Positions 35,321 through 43,885 of a stretch of 64,000 nucleotides of DNA are shown one piece after another. The notes under the pieces were generated by a model, which searched no databases, was not told where the DNA came from, and saw nothing but the letters and a program-made list of their open reading frames with translations. The DNA lies in NCBI GenBank assembly GCA_019243635.1, contig JAFAUB010000045.1:1-64000 (forward strand). The letters run 5' to 3'. Numbering within the stretch: position 1 is the first letter of the stretch; each line of letters begins with the position of its first letter. The position numbers and the translations under genes are program-made. The DNA is from Pseudonocardiales bacterium (GTDB lineage Bacteria > Actinomycetota > Actinomycetes > Mycobacteriales > Pseudonocardiaceae).

Positions 35321-37130
35321 TCCCACTGGTCAATGTCCCTCTGGGTCCCTCTGGCCAGCTTCTTCCAGCCAATCTCCCACTGGCGATGTTCTCCTGGCCA
35401 ATGTCCCACTGGCCGACCAGGTCGCGGTACAGCGGCGCGGTCGCGAGCAGCTCCCCATGAGTGCCCCATACCATTTCGGCACCGTTCATCAACACGATCC
35501 GCTGCGCCCGCAGCGCGGAGCTGATCCGGTGCGCGACGACGATGAGGGTGCCACCACGGCCCGTCAGAACCCGCTCGACCCGCTCCTCGGCGACCGGGTC
35601 GAGGTGGCAGGTCGCCTCGTCCAGGATCAGTACCGGCGCCGGAGTCAGGTGCGCCCTGGCCACGGCGATGAGCTGGCGTTCCCCAGCCGAGAGCGTTCCG
35701 GGGTCGACCACGGCGTCATATCCACCGAGACGGGTCATCATGGAGCGCAAGCCCAACGCGTCGACCGCGGTGTCGAGCTCAGCGCGGGTGGCGCCGGGAT
35801 GCAGGTACCGCAGGTTCTCCTCGACTGTCCCAGCGAAGACGTAGGCCTCCTGGGGGATCAACACCCGGTGGCCGACCAGGGTCTGCGGGTCGAGGTCTCC
35901 GACCGGCACCCCGCCCAGCCGAACCTCGCCGCAGTCGGGAACGTGCGTCGCGGCGAGCAGCCCGGCCAGGGTGGACTTTCCCGCACCGCTGGGACCGACC
36001 ATGGCCAGGTGCTGCCCCTCCGGGATCACCAGGTCCACCTGGTTCACCACAGGCTCGGCGTGACGGCCATAGGAGAACGTGACGCCATCGAGCACGAGGT
36101 CATACCCATGGGGGGCGCTCCGTCGCGCCGTCCCGGAGGAGGGCACCGGGCGTTCGCCCGCCTCGACGAGACGATCCAGGGTGACCACCAAGCGGAGGCC
36201 CCCCGAGCCCAACCCGTCGACCAGCGCCCTCAGCGCCGGAAGCAGGCCCTGAGTCAGGTAAACGAGGGCACCGGCGATCGTGCCCAGCGTCGAGCCGCTC
36301 CCCAGCAGCCAGGGCGCCACCACCAGCAGGCCCACCACCGGCAACCAGCCACCGACCGCCACCGACAGCGTGCGTACCGCCGCCATCCGGGCCAGTGTCC
36401 GTTCCGCCTCCGCGTGCGCGTCGACCTGGCGCTGCACCCGCGCATAGGCCCGGTCCTCGGCACCGCAGGCGACCACGTCACGCAGGCTGTGCGCAACAGT
36501 GCCGGCGGAGTCGGCGACGCCTTCGTCGGTGAGCACGTGATCGCGCTGCCGGGTCGTCATGGAACGCAGGGAGGACAGGAAAAACGCCAGACCCGCCAGC
36601 AGCGGCGGCAGCACCAGCAGCCCGACGACCCCGGTCAGGGCGGCCATCCCGACCACCGCGCCGGCCGCGCTCACCACGAAGCTCCTGGCGAGCAGGAGCA
36701 GGCCGGCGAAGTTGTCCCGCACCACCTCAACCTGATGGGTGAGCCGGGCGACCGCGCCCGAGTCGGGCCGCCCGCCGAGCACTGTAGAGCGCTGCAGCGC
36801 ACCCCCCACCACGCTGTCCACCAGGTCGTCGCGGAACGGCTCGACGATCTCAGCGAGGATTCGGTACACGTGCCGGGTGGCCAGTGCCCCCGCGAGCACC
36901 GCCACGGCCAGCGCGCCGAGCCACGCCAACCCGGTCCCGGGCCGGCCGGCAAGGAACCCGTCATCCAGCGCACGGGCCACGCCGTAGCCGGACAGCAGCA
37001 GCGGCGCCACCTCCAGCACTGACCACGCAGCCAACCGCACCAGCGCCCTCGGGTGCCGGCACAAGGCGGCGAGCAGCACCCGGGCCACGGTGTTCGTGGC
37101 TGAGGTCGGGTCTGCTGTGTCTGAAGTCAT
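35304..37130 (-). CDS. ABC exporter half-transporter (RamB-like)
   Basis: 608-aa fused membrane/ATPase subunit. Six TM helices occupy residues ~20-320; the nucleotide-binding domain has Walker A GPSGAGKST, Q-loop (IPQEAYVF), signature LSAGERQ, canonical Walker B VLILDEATCHLD with the catalytic Glu, and His-switch AHR. It probably pairs with the preceding transporter to export the lanthipeptide. Its ATG overlaps the upstream transporter stop as ATGA. The C-terminal ~35 residues after GQWDIGQ are repetitive and derive from short direct repeats (CCACTGG... units at ~35325-35420). Confidence 0.85.
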   Translation of the reverse strand: MTSDTADPTSATNTVARVLLAALCRHPRALVRLAAWSVLEVAPLLLSGYGVARALDDGFLAGRPGTGLAWLGALAVAVLAGALATRHVYRILAEIVEPFRDDLVDSVVGGALQRSTVLGGRPDSGAVARLTHQVEVVRDNFAGLLLLARSFVVSAAGAVVGMAALTGVVGLLVLPPLLAGLAFFLSSLRSMTTRQRDHVLTDEGVADSAGTVAHSLRDVVACGAEDRAYARVQRQVDAHAEAERTLARMAAVRTLSVAVGGWLPVVGLLVVAPWLLGSGSTLGTIAGALVYLTQGLLPALRALVDGLGSGGLRLVVTLDRLVEAGERPVPSSGTARRSAPHGYDLVLDGVTFSYGRHAEPVVNQVDLVIPEGQHLAMVGPSGAGKSTLAGLLAATHVPDCGEVRLGGVPVGDLDPQTLVGHRVLIPQEAYVFAGTVEENLRYLHPGATRAELDTAVDALGLRSMMTRLGGYDAVVDPGTLSAGERQLIAVARAHLTPAPVLILDEATCHLDPVAEERVERVLTGRGGTLIVVAHRISSALRAQRIVLMNGAEMVWGTHGELLATAPLYRDLVGQWDIGQENIASGRLAGRSWPEGPRGTLTSGTTGRY

Positions 37131-38905
37131 GCCGGTACCCCCAGGGATCCGATGGGCACAGATCGCGGCTGCGCGGGCACTGCCACCGCGCCGAACAGGG
37201 CGCGGTAGTCCGGGTCGCGCCACAGCACGCTATGGGGACGCAGACTTCGCAGTGTGCCGCGATCGAGCCAGGCGACCAGATCCGTCCGGGCAGCCGTGGC
37301 CGCTCGGTGCGCGATGATCAGTCGGGTCTGGCCCCGCTCCCCGCCGGCCAGCACGGCACCGACCTGCCGCTCGGTCACCGTGTCCAGGCTGGAGGTCGCG
37401 TCATCGAGGATGAGCACCCGGTAGGGGCGCGCGAAGGCTCTGGCCAGGCCGAGCCGCTGCATCTCACCGCCGGACAGCGGGGCCGCAGCCAGCTCGGTCC
37501 GGTACCCCGCCGGCAGCCGTTCGACGAAGGTGTCCGCGCGCGCGACGGCGGCGGCCTCACGGACCTTCGCCTCGGTGCGGCAGCGCGATCCAAAGTTGAT
37601 CACTTCTTCGATCGTGTCGCCCACCAGCGCCGGACGCTCGAAGGCAAAGCCCACCGCGCTGCGCAGCTGCGCCCGGGACAGGTCGGGCAGCGCCACACCG
37701 TCGAGCAACACCTGGCCCTGCTCCGGATCGGCGAGCCGACCGGCCAGCGCGGCGAGCAGCGACTTGCCCGTCCCGGACCTGCCCACCACGGCCACTGTGG
37801 CACCTGCCGGAACGACGAGGTCAAGCCCGTCGATGACCGTCTCTCCGCCGGCGCAGACCCGGACGCCGCGGAACTCGAGCCGGCCGCCTCCGTCAGAGGA
37901 GTGGGGCAACCTCGCCTCGCCGTATCGGGTCACCGGTTCGGTGAGCACCTCAGCCGCGCGCCGGCCACCGGCTCGGGCACGGGAGAGCTTGTTCAGGAGT
38001 CCCACCGCCGAGCCGATGCCGGCGGCCATCACCGCATACCGGCTCGCGGCGTAGAGCTCGCCGACGCTCAGCCGGCCGGCGACCATCCCGAACCCGGCGA
38101 CACCGACCACGGACAGCTGCAGCAGCGGCCCGATCACGGCGGCCTGGCCGGTGATCCGCACCTGGTTGCGCCACATCCGCACACCGTGCTCGCGCAGCCC
38201 GGGCAGGGGCTGGAGGATACGTCGCCGCTCACACTCGATGCTGCCCGCGGCGGCGATCGTGCGGGCCCCGGACAACGCATCGAGCAGCCGCGCTGCGATC
38301 TGCCCTTGACTGTGCAGGTAGCCCCTGATGGTCTCGGTGTTGTCCCGGACGAATACCCGTAGCAGCCCAGCCATCGCCACCAGACCGGCCAGCGCGGTGA
38401 GCGCCACCCAGGGGTCGATCAGCGTCAAGGCGATGATGCTGCCGACCGGCGGCACCAGGCCGACACCGACCATCACCGCGGTCACCCCGACCTGACCCGC
38501 CTCGCTGGCGTTGCGGGTCACCCGGGTCACCAGGTCCCCAGGCTCGAAGCGACGGGTAGCCGCCGGGCCGATCGCGAGGAGATGCCCGACCAGCGTCATG
38601 CGCAGCCAGGCCGTGCACCGGGCGTTGCTCGCTCCGGTGGCGATGTCCCCGATCACCTTCCCGGCCACCATGACGGCGATCAGCGCCGCGCAGGCCGGCA
38701 GTGCCCAGGTGATGTGGCCACCACCGGGCAGCGCATCCAGGGCGCGACCAAGCGCGGTGGGCAGCAGGATTTCCGCGCCCGCGCCGACCAGTGTGGCCAG
38801 CGCCAGGGACCAGATCCACACTCCACCCCCCCGACCCGTCGAGAGCAGCAAGCGGTCAGCCTGCCGCCACACCGGATTGCGCAGCCCGGCCGGATCGCTG
38901 TTCAC
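37127..38905 (-). CDS. ABC exporter half-transporter (RamA-like), degenerate Walker B
   Basis: 592-aa fused TM-ATPase subunit. TM domain residues ~25-320; Walker A GRSGTGKS, signature LSGGEMQ, Walker B LILDDATSSLD, His-switch AHR. The catalytic Glu after Walker B is Asp, as in the inactive site of asymmetric heterodimeric exporters; the partner gene has the normal Glu. GTG 38905 follows GGAGG by about 5 nt. It lies downstream of the precursor and a strong hairpin, and overlaps the second transporter by 4 nt. Confidence 0.86.
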   Translation of the reverse strand: MNSDPAGLRNPVWRQADRLLLSTGRGGGVWIWSLALATLVGAGAEILLPTALGRALDALPGGGHITWALPACAALIAVMVAGKVIGDIATGASNARCTAWLRMTLVGHLLAIGPAATRRFEPGDLVTRVTRNASEAGQVGVTAVMVGVGLVPPVGSIIALTLIDPWVALTALAGLVAMAGLLRVFVRDNTETIRGYLHSQGQIAARLLDALSGARTIAAAGSIECERRRILQPLPGLREHGVRMWRNQVRITGQAAVIGPLLQLSVVGVAGFGMVAGRLSVGELYAASRYAVMAAGIGSAVGLLNKLSRARAGGRRAAEVLTEPVTRYGEARLPHSSDGGGRLEFRGVRVCAGGETVIDGLDLVVPAGATVAVVGRSGTGKSLLAALAGRLADPEQGQVLLDGVALPDLSRAQLRSAVGFAFERPALVGDTIEEVINFGSRCRTEAKVREAAAVARADTFVERLPAGYRTELAAAPLSGGEMQRLGLARAFARPYRVLILDDATSSLDTVTERQVGAVLAGGERGQTRLIIAHRAATAARTDLVAWLDRGTLRSLRPHSVLWRDPDYRALFGAVAVPAQPRSVPIGSLGVPA

Positions 38906-38959
38906 GCGACCTCCGCATCGTCGTGATGGTCTGGTAAGCCATGTGACGTCTGAGTCAGG

Positions 38960-39011
38960 GCGGTCTCAGTCATCGGGTCAGGTCACTGGGTCATCGGGTC
39001 ACTGGGTCACT
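38960..39011. repeat. Short tandem repeats GGTCACTGGGTCATC
   Basis: GGTCACTGGGTCATCGGGTCACTGGGTCACTGGG-type units repeat between the hairpin and the ABC gene start. Possibly slippage-generated; no function seen. Confidence 0.6.
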
Positions 39012-39049
39012 GGGTGGTCCGGGGCAACGCCGGCTGCCCCGGACCACCC
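39012..39049 (-). terminator. Perfect 15-bp hairpin after lanthipeptide precursor
   Basis: GGGTGGTCCGGGGCA (39012-39026) pairs without mismatch with 39035-39049; loop of 8 nt. It begins 13 nt after the precursor stop on the minus strand, between precursor and transporter genes. Such read-through terminators or RNA-stabilising hairpins raise precursor mRNA over transporter mRNA in many peptide clusters (inference). Confidence 0.75.
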
Positions 39050-39061
39050 GGTGATGAAGCA

Positions 39062-39181
39062 TCAGTCACCGCAGAGCAGCAGGCTGATGTCACTTCCGCA
39101 GCAGCGGTCGTGGTCGTAGCGGTCGTCGCAGCCGTTCAGCTCCGAGGACAGCTCCAGAGCCTGCAGGTCGAGAAGCACCAT
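39062..39181 (-). CDS. Class III lanthipeptide precursor (SapB-like, one ring)
   Basis: 39-aa peptide. The leader starts MVLLDLQALEL, the L-L-D-L-Q-x-L-E motif that LanKC enzymes recognise in RamS/AmfS-type precursors. The core ends CCGSDISLLLCGD: Ser30, Ser33 and Cys37 form the SxxSxxxC labionin/lanthionine motif, and SxxSLLLCGD is the first ring of SapB. SapB has a second ring after GD; here TGA follows. Three further Cys (18, 27, 28) and an acidic DDRYDHDR stretch are unusual. ATG 39181 follows GGGGGAGG on the minus strand. Its first 92 nt overlap the 3' end of lanKC in another frame. Confidence 0.85.
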   Translation of the reverse strand: MVLLDLQALELSSELNGCDDRYDHDRCCGSDISLLLCGD

Positions 39182-41843
39182 TGTGTTCACCTCCCCCGTA
39201 TGTCGACGCGGATACCAGCCCGTTCCTCCCCATCAGCACCGCCGGCACGGGGGCGTCGTGCGGCGGTGGCTGCTGGGGTTCACAGAGGAACGGCAGACCA
39301 ACGGGGTGCTCGAGCACAGCGGCACCCAGTGCGAGCAGGACGCCCGCGGCGCCGCTCGCCAAGTCCATCGACAGCCGAAGCAGCTGCTCACCGGGGAAAG
39401 CGAGGTGACCCCGGTAGTCGACGCGGTGCCAGCCGAGGCGCCGGATCTGGGCGGCCACCTCCTGGTTCCAGACCGCCTGCCCGGGCGGGTACGCTCGGCT
39501 GAGGTAGAGGATCATCCCGGCCCTGCCGCTGAACAGACCCGGCTGGATGTAGAACCGGGACCGCGCGGCGCGGCGAATGGCAGCCGCCGCGCTTGCGAAC
39601 TCGTCGTCGACCCGGTGCGTGAGGTACTCCTCAAGGACCATGCCGATGCCCGCGCTGCCCCGGTCCAGGTAGGGCATCGTCCGCCAGCCCTCGTTGACCA
39701 CCATCGAGCCGTCGTCCCGCACCACGCAGCGACGCAGGTCCTGGCGCAGCGCGGTCGCGGACAGCTCGAGGAACCCGCGGTCACCGGTGTGCTCGTAGAG
39801 CCGCAGGAACATCAGCGCCGGACCGGACGAGCCTTGCATCAGCCCGGCGTAGGGGTGGTCTCCGCCGCTGACCGTGCCGACGCCCTCGGCGGTTCCGAGC
39901 CGGTCGGCGACTATCTGGGCGGCACGCAGCGCGTGGTCGAACAGCGCGGGCTCGCCGGCCAAGCCCGCGAAATGGGCCAGGTTGAGCGCGACGCCGGCGA
40001 GGCCGCCGAACAGATCCGTGCCGAGCTGGTCGTCCTGCTCGGCGAGACAGAACTCGACCAGGTCGAGGGCGGCCTGCCGGTATCCCAGCTCAGCCAGCAC
40101 GTACGCCACGCCGTGCAGCCCGTCGTAAAGACCCAACCGCGTTCCGCGTTCCGCCGCGGCGGCCCGCTCCAACAGCCAGTGCTCCCCGGCGGGGTACCGG
40201 GTAGCCCGAGTGACCGACAGCGCGTAGAGCACACCGGCAGCACCGTGGGCGACATTGAGACCGCCGGTGCTGAACTGGGCGATGTCACCGGGAAACAACC
40301 GGTCGGTGCGCTTGGGAGTGGCACTGGTCAGGATCCCAGCGACGATCGAGTCCCGGGCGGTGACCCAGCCGGTCAACCCATCAGGTAACGGCGGGAGTGC
40401 TCTGGCGCGCCGTCGGGGCGCAGCCCGGTCGGCGCCGCTGGTTCCGGCGATCGTCCGCACCGCCTCGGCCAGCAGAACAGGCGGCACCGGAAAATATTCG
40501 GCGATGACCTCGGCCAAGTCTTCCGGCTTTCCGGCGTCGAGCCGGATCATGGTGGTCAAGGGGAGGAACAGAGCCAGTCGCAGGCAGGCTAGAGAATACT
40601 GGTCGATGTCGAAACCAGTGCGATCCCGCGGGGCGGCGAAGGCGGGGCTGCCCAGGGTCGGGCGGCGGTCCTCATCGACCCTCGACGCGACCTCGAAGTC
40701 AATTAGCGTGATCCTGCCGTCGTCCCGGACGATGACGTTGAACAGGTGCAGGTCGCCGTGGACGACCCCGCGGCCATGAATGGCCATGATGATCTCTTCA
40801 ACCTTGGCGCACACCCGCAACGCCCATTCGGTGTAGGCGGCGAACTCGGCTGGCCCGGCGGCGGGGTCGTTCATCGGGTAGCGCTGCCCGAAAACCTTGT
40901 TCAGCGCCGTTCCCTCGATGAGCTCCAGGGCGAGGAAATGGTGCTCGCCCAGGGTGAAGTGGTCATGAACGGCGGGCACCCCCTCGATGCCCGCCAGTCG
41001 TTCGAGTATTTCCCGTTCGCGCCGCAGCCGCTGGACCGCGTCGGCGCCGTCGGCGGCGAGCCCGGCATGCGGCCGGGCTTCCTTGAGCACCACCCGGGCA
41101 CCGGTTCGCTGGTCGGTCGCCTCGTAGAGCCCCCCGCCGTTGGAGAAGTGCAAAACCTGCTCGACGCGGTAGGGCAGCTCCTTGACGGTGGTGGCGTTGC
41201 GCGCGGCAAATTGGGGAACAAGCAGGTCCGGTAACGTCACCCAGGGTGGGGTGCAGAACACCGCATCCCTACGGTCCGGCACCAGCGCTCCGCTGGGATC
41301 CTCGATGGCCGGGACCCGGTCACCCCGTGCCGACAGGCAGTGACGCAGTACGAAACCGCCATAACGAACGTAGAGCGGGCCTTCGTTCCAGCGCAGGTCA
41401 CTAAGGATGTAAGGGCCTGGCTCGCCGGCCAGCCGCTTGCCCAGGTCATGCAGGATCGTGCTGAGCGCGTCGTTGTCGGTCGGGTAGATCGTGACGAACT
41501 TGCCGCTGGACCCCCGAGGCGCATACTTGGCGTTCTGCAGGTGGACGATGTTTCGTGCGGCCAGGAACTTAAAGGTGATCCGACGCGGGACGCAGTAGGA
41601 CCACACGGCTTCCAGAATGCGTTCGGCGTTGTCGAGACACGCCGACGCGTGGATTTTCCAGCCCTGCGGGGGCACCGAGGAGCCCACCGGGTTCATGACC
41701 ACCCAATTTTCCAGGATCCGCCGTTCCCAGCCGTCCGGCACCGGACGCCTCGCGGCATCGAAGGACTCCGCCCGGTTACGCCCGGACATCGAGTCGTAAA
41801 ACAACGGATCCGCGATGCAGTACACCTCGTAACCGTTGTCCAC
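39090..41843 (-). CDS. Class III lanthionine synthetase (LanKC)
   Basis: 917-aa trifunctional enzyme (RamC/LabKC type). Residues 1-~200 are the lyase-like region (NGYEVYCIADPLFYDSM at the start, then PRGSSGKFVTIYP). The kinase domain, ~210-480, has VVLKEARPHAG, catalytic VHGDLHLFNVIV and IDFEVASR in place of DFG. The LanC-like cyclase follows with GLHGVAYVLAEL, FGGLAGVALNLAH, GSSGPALMFLRLYEHTG, GSAGIGMVLEEYL and SGRAGMILYLSRAYPPG; zinc ligands are absent, as in class III enzymes. GTG 41843 has a G-rich upstream site. The last ~30 codons run over the precursor gene in another frame. Confidence 0.92.
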   Translation of the reverse strand: MDNGYEVYCIADPLFYDSMSGRNRAESFDAARRPVPDGWERRILENWVVMNPVGSSVPPQGWKIHASACLDNAERILEAVWSYCVPRRITFKFLAARNIVHLQNAKYAPRGSSGKFVTIYPTDNDALSTILHDLGKRLAGEPGPYILSDLRWNEGPLYVRYGGFVLRHCLSARGDRVPAIEDPSGALVPDRRDAVFCTPPWVTLPDLLVPQFAARNATTVKELPYRVEQVLHFSNGGGLYEATDQRTGARVVLKEARPHAGLAADGADAVQRLRREREILERLAGIEGVPAVHDHFTLGEHHFLALELIEGTALNKVFGQRYPMNDPAAGPAEFAAYTEWALRVCAKVEEIIMAIHGRGVVHGDLHLFNVIVRDDGRITLIDFEVASRVDEDRRPTLGSPAFAAPRDRTGFDIDQYSLACLRLALFLPLTTMIRLDAGKPEDLAEVIAEYFPVPPVLLAEAVRTIAGTSGADRAAPRRRARALPPLPDGLTGWVTARDSIVAGILTSATPKRTDRLFPGDIAQFSTGGLNVAHGAAGVLYALSVTRATRYPAGEHWLLERAAAAERGTRLGLYDGLHGVAYVLAELGYRQAALDLVEFCLAEQDDQLGTDLFGGLAGVALNLAHFAGLAGEPALFDHALRAAQIVADRLGTAEGVGTVSGGDHPYAGLMQGSSGPALMFLRLYEHTGDRGFLELSATALRQDLRRCVVRDDGSMVVNEGWRTMPYLDRGSAGIGMVLEEYLTHRVDDEFASAAAAIRRAARSRFYIQPGLFSGRAGMILYLSRAYPPGQAVWNQEVAAQIRRLGWHRVDYRGHLAFPGEQLLRLSMDLASGAAGVLLALGAAVLEHPVGLPFLCEPQQPPPHDAPVPAVLMGRNGLVSASTYGGGEHNGASRPAGSGAVLGAERLRRPLRPRPLLRK

Positions 41844-42001
41844 TGGAGCCCCCCCTCTTGCACCTTGCACCGATCGATCATCCGTATGCAGCAATAATCG
41901 TGCCGACTCCGTGGGTGCGGCAAGTGGCGTTCGTCAGGCTTTCGATGTGAAGAAGTCACAGGTGTCGGCGGTGATTCACACGCCATCCCCCCGCGCGATC
42001 G
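41844..42001. promoter_or_regulatory. lanKC upstream region with palindrome
   Basis: TGTGA-AGAAG-TCACA (41946-41960), a perfect 5-bp dyad with 5-nt spacer, lies ~100 nt upstream of lanKC. The minus-strand GATTAT/TTGCCG pair nearer the gene is a weak promoter candidate. The dyad is a plausible binding site for the cluster regulator (inference). Confidence 0.35.
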
Positions 42002-42217
42002 TCAGCTCAGGCAGCTGGGACCGAGCAGACCCTTGACGTGCTTGCGGCCGCCGTCGGCCAGGCTCAGCCGCACTCTTCCCGGGTGCCGAGTCAAGTACTG
42101 CAGCGATGTCTCGTGGAGTTCGTGGCTTGTGATCGACCTACTGTCGCCGAACTCGACAGCAGGGCTGTCGGGACCGCCCGAACAGCTCCCGTGTCGAACT
42201 CGGCGCACTGAGAGCAC
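42002..42217 (-). CDS. Small hypothetical protein
   Basis: 71-codon frame with GTG start, between rluD and lanKC. Codon use is GC-biased in its second half (LQYLTRHPGRVRLSLADGGR). No family recognised, no membrane segment, and no lanthipeptide leader motif (no L-x-D-L-Q). A ribosome binding site is not evident. It may be spurious or a remnant. Confidence 0.3.
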   Translation of the reverse strand: MLSVRRVRHGSCSGGPDSPAVEFGDSRSITSHELHETSLQYLTRHPGRVRLSLADGGRKHVKGLLGPSCLS

Positions 42218-42328
42218 CCACGATCAGGCCCGCCCGCCGAGCGCTGGCAACGCCGGCGCGCATGGGCAGCCATCGCGGCGGCGACGGTCGTCCGGCGCTA
42301 CCCGGGAGGCGGTAAGGCGGTCCATCGG

Positions 42329-43258
42329 CTATGCCTGCGCGGCCAGCACGTCCAGTGCGCGGCGCAGGTCGTCCGGGTCAGGGCTGGTGAACTCTACCCA
42401 ATGATCATCAACGGGATGCGGGAAACCCAACCGCGCGGCGTGCAGCCACTGCCTGTCCAACCCGAGCCGCTTCGCCAGCGCGGGGTCCGCACCGTAGGTG
42501 AGGTCCCCACAACAGGGGTGCCGCAACGCGGCGAAGTGCACCCGGATCTGGTGCGTGCGACCAGTCTCCAAGGTCACGTCACACAGGGAGGCGGCCGGGA
42601 ACGCCTCGATCACCTCGTAGTGTGTCACCGACGGCTTGCCGCCGGCCACCACGGCGAAACGCCAGTCGTGCGCGGGGTGCCGGTCGATCGGGGCGTCGAT
42701 GGTGCCTCGGGTGGGATCCGGGTGGCCCTGCACCAGCGCCCGGTAGTGCTTGGCGACGGTGCGATCCCGGAACGCCCGCTTCAGCGCCGCGTAACCGCGC
42801 TGCGACTTGGCGACCGCCATCAGACCGCTGGTACCCACGTCCAGCCGGTGCACCACACCGTGGCGCTCGGCCGCGCCCGAGTCAGCCACCTGGATTCCGG
42901 CCGCAGCGAGCCCTCCGAGCACCGTGGGCCCGGTCCAGCCCGGGCTGGGGTGCGCGGCCACCCCGACCGGCTTGTCCACCACCACCAGGTCGGCGTCGTC
43001 GTGCAGCACCCGCAGCCCGGTCACCGGCTCGGCCCGTACCGCGGCGGGTCGCTGCGGATCGGTCAGGCTCACCTCAAGCCAGCTGCCGGCGGCCAGGCGG
43101 TCGGACTTGCCGACCGGGCTGCCGTCGACCAGCACCGCACCGGACTCGGCCAGGCTGGCCACCACCGTACGGGACAGCCCCAGCAGCCGCGCCAGCCCGG
43201 CGTCCACCCGCATACCCTCGAGCCCCTCGGGCACCGGCAGCGCCCGGACGTCGCTCAT
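42329..43258 (-). CDS. rluD: RluA/RluD-family pseudouridine synthase
   Basis: Isomerises uridines in 23S rRNA; 309 aa. N-terminal S4 RNA-binding domain ([22 protein letters not shown]), then the catalytic motif [16 protein letters not shown] with the nucleophilic Asp, [10 protein letters not shown] and the C-terminal [17 protein letters not shown] overlaps the lspA stop as ATGA; lspA-rluD is the conserved pairing in actinobacteria. Confidence 0.92.
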   Translation of the reverse strand: MSDVRALPVPEGLEGMRVDAGLARLLGLSRTVVASLAESGAVLVDGSPVGKSDRLAAGSWLEVSLTDPQRPAAVRAEPVTGLRVLHDDADLVVVDKPVGVAAHPSPGWTGPTVLGGLAAAGIQVADSGAAERHGVVHRLDVGTSGLMAVAKSQRGYAALKRAFRDRTVAKHYRALVQGHPDPTRGTIDAPIDRHPAHDWRFAVVAGGKPSVTHYEVIEAFPAASLCDVTLETGRTHQIRVHFAALRHPCCGDLTYGADPALAKRLGLDRQWLHAARLGFPHPVDDHWVEFTSPDPDDLRRALDVLAAQA

Positions 43259-43854
43259 TCGGGGGCTCCAGACCCGGTACGGCCGGACCGTCGTGGGCTA
43301 CGAGTGCCGTCGAGGTCCCGACCGGTGGCGGCGAGCAGGGCCAGCACCGCGCCACCGCACACGATCGCCGAGTCCGCCAGGTTGAACACCGGCCACACGC
43401 TGCCATCCGGCGCCAGCAGCGACAGGAAGTCCACCACGTGCCCGCGCAGCGGACCAGGGGCACGCAGCAGCCGGTCCACCAGGTTGCCCAGCGCGCCCCC
43501 CAGCACCAGCCCGAGCCCGAGGGCCCAGCCGACGCTGCGCAGCCGGGGCGCCAGTCGGACGATCGCCACGACGACGCCCAGAGCGACCAGCGTCAACAGC
43601 CAGGTCAACCCGGTCGCCATCGAGAACGCCGCACCCGAGTTGCGGTAGACCACGAGGTACAGCCCGCCACCCAGCAGCTCCACCGGCGGACGGCCCTCCA
43701 GGACCATCACCGCGAGGATCTTGCTCAGCACGTCCAGCAGGAGCGTGACGGTGGCGGTAGCGGCCAGCAAGCCGGTCCGGCGGTGGCCCGGCGACACCTC
43801 GGGGATGTCCTGATGGCCGGCGGCCGATTCCTCGGCATGCTGCGATGGGTTCAC
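43255..43854 (-). CDS. lspA: Lipoprotein signal peptidase (signal peptidase II)
   Basis: Membrane aspartyl protease cleaving lipoprotein signal peptides; 199 aa with four TM helices. Conserved blocks: [23 protein letters not shown] (catalytic Asp) and [13 protein letters not shown] (second Asp). A ~25-residue polar N-terminal extension is common in actinobacteria. Coupled to rluD by a 4-nt overlap; 31 nt after the antiporter gene. Confidence 0.93.
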   Translation of the reverse strand: MNPSQHAEESAAGHQDIPEVSPGHRRTGLLAATATVTLLLDVLSKILAVMVLEGRPPVELLGGGLYLVVYRNSGAAFSMATGLTWLLTLVALGVVVAIVRLAPRLRSVGWALGLGLVLGGALGNLVDRLLRAPGPLRGHVVDFLSLLAPDGSVWPVFNLADSAIVCGGAVLALLAATGRDLDGTRSPRRSGRTGSGAPE

Positions 43855-43885
43855 CTCGCCATTGTGACCAACACCGGTCCGGTCC

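Noticed and set aside
35166-38362. Long plus-strand frames opposite the ABC transporters
   Set aside because: Low-complexity His/Gln/Arg-rich translations; the minus strand encodes clear ABC motifs.
41946-41960. CRP-like site TGTGA-n5-TCACA upstream of lanKC
   Set aside because: The CRP consensus has a 6-nt spacer; with 5 nt the arms would be out of phase. Kept only as a generic dyad.
42002-42217. 71-codon frame as a second lanthipeptide precursor
   Set aside because: No L-x-D-L-Q leader and no SxxSxxxC core; it lies upstream of lanKC without a ribosome binding site.
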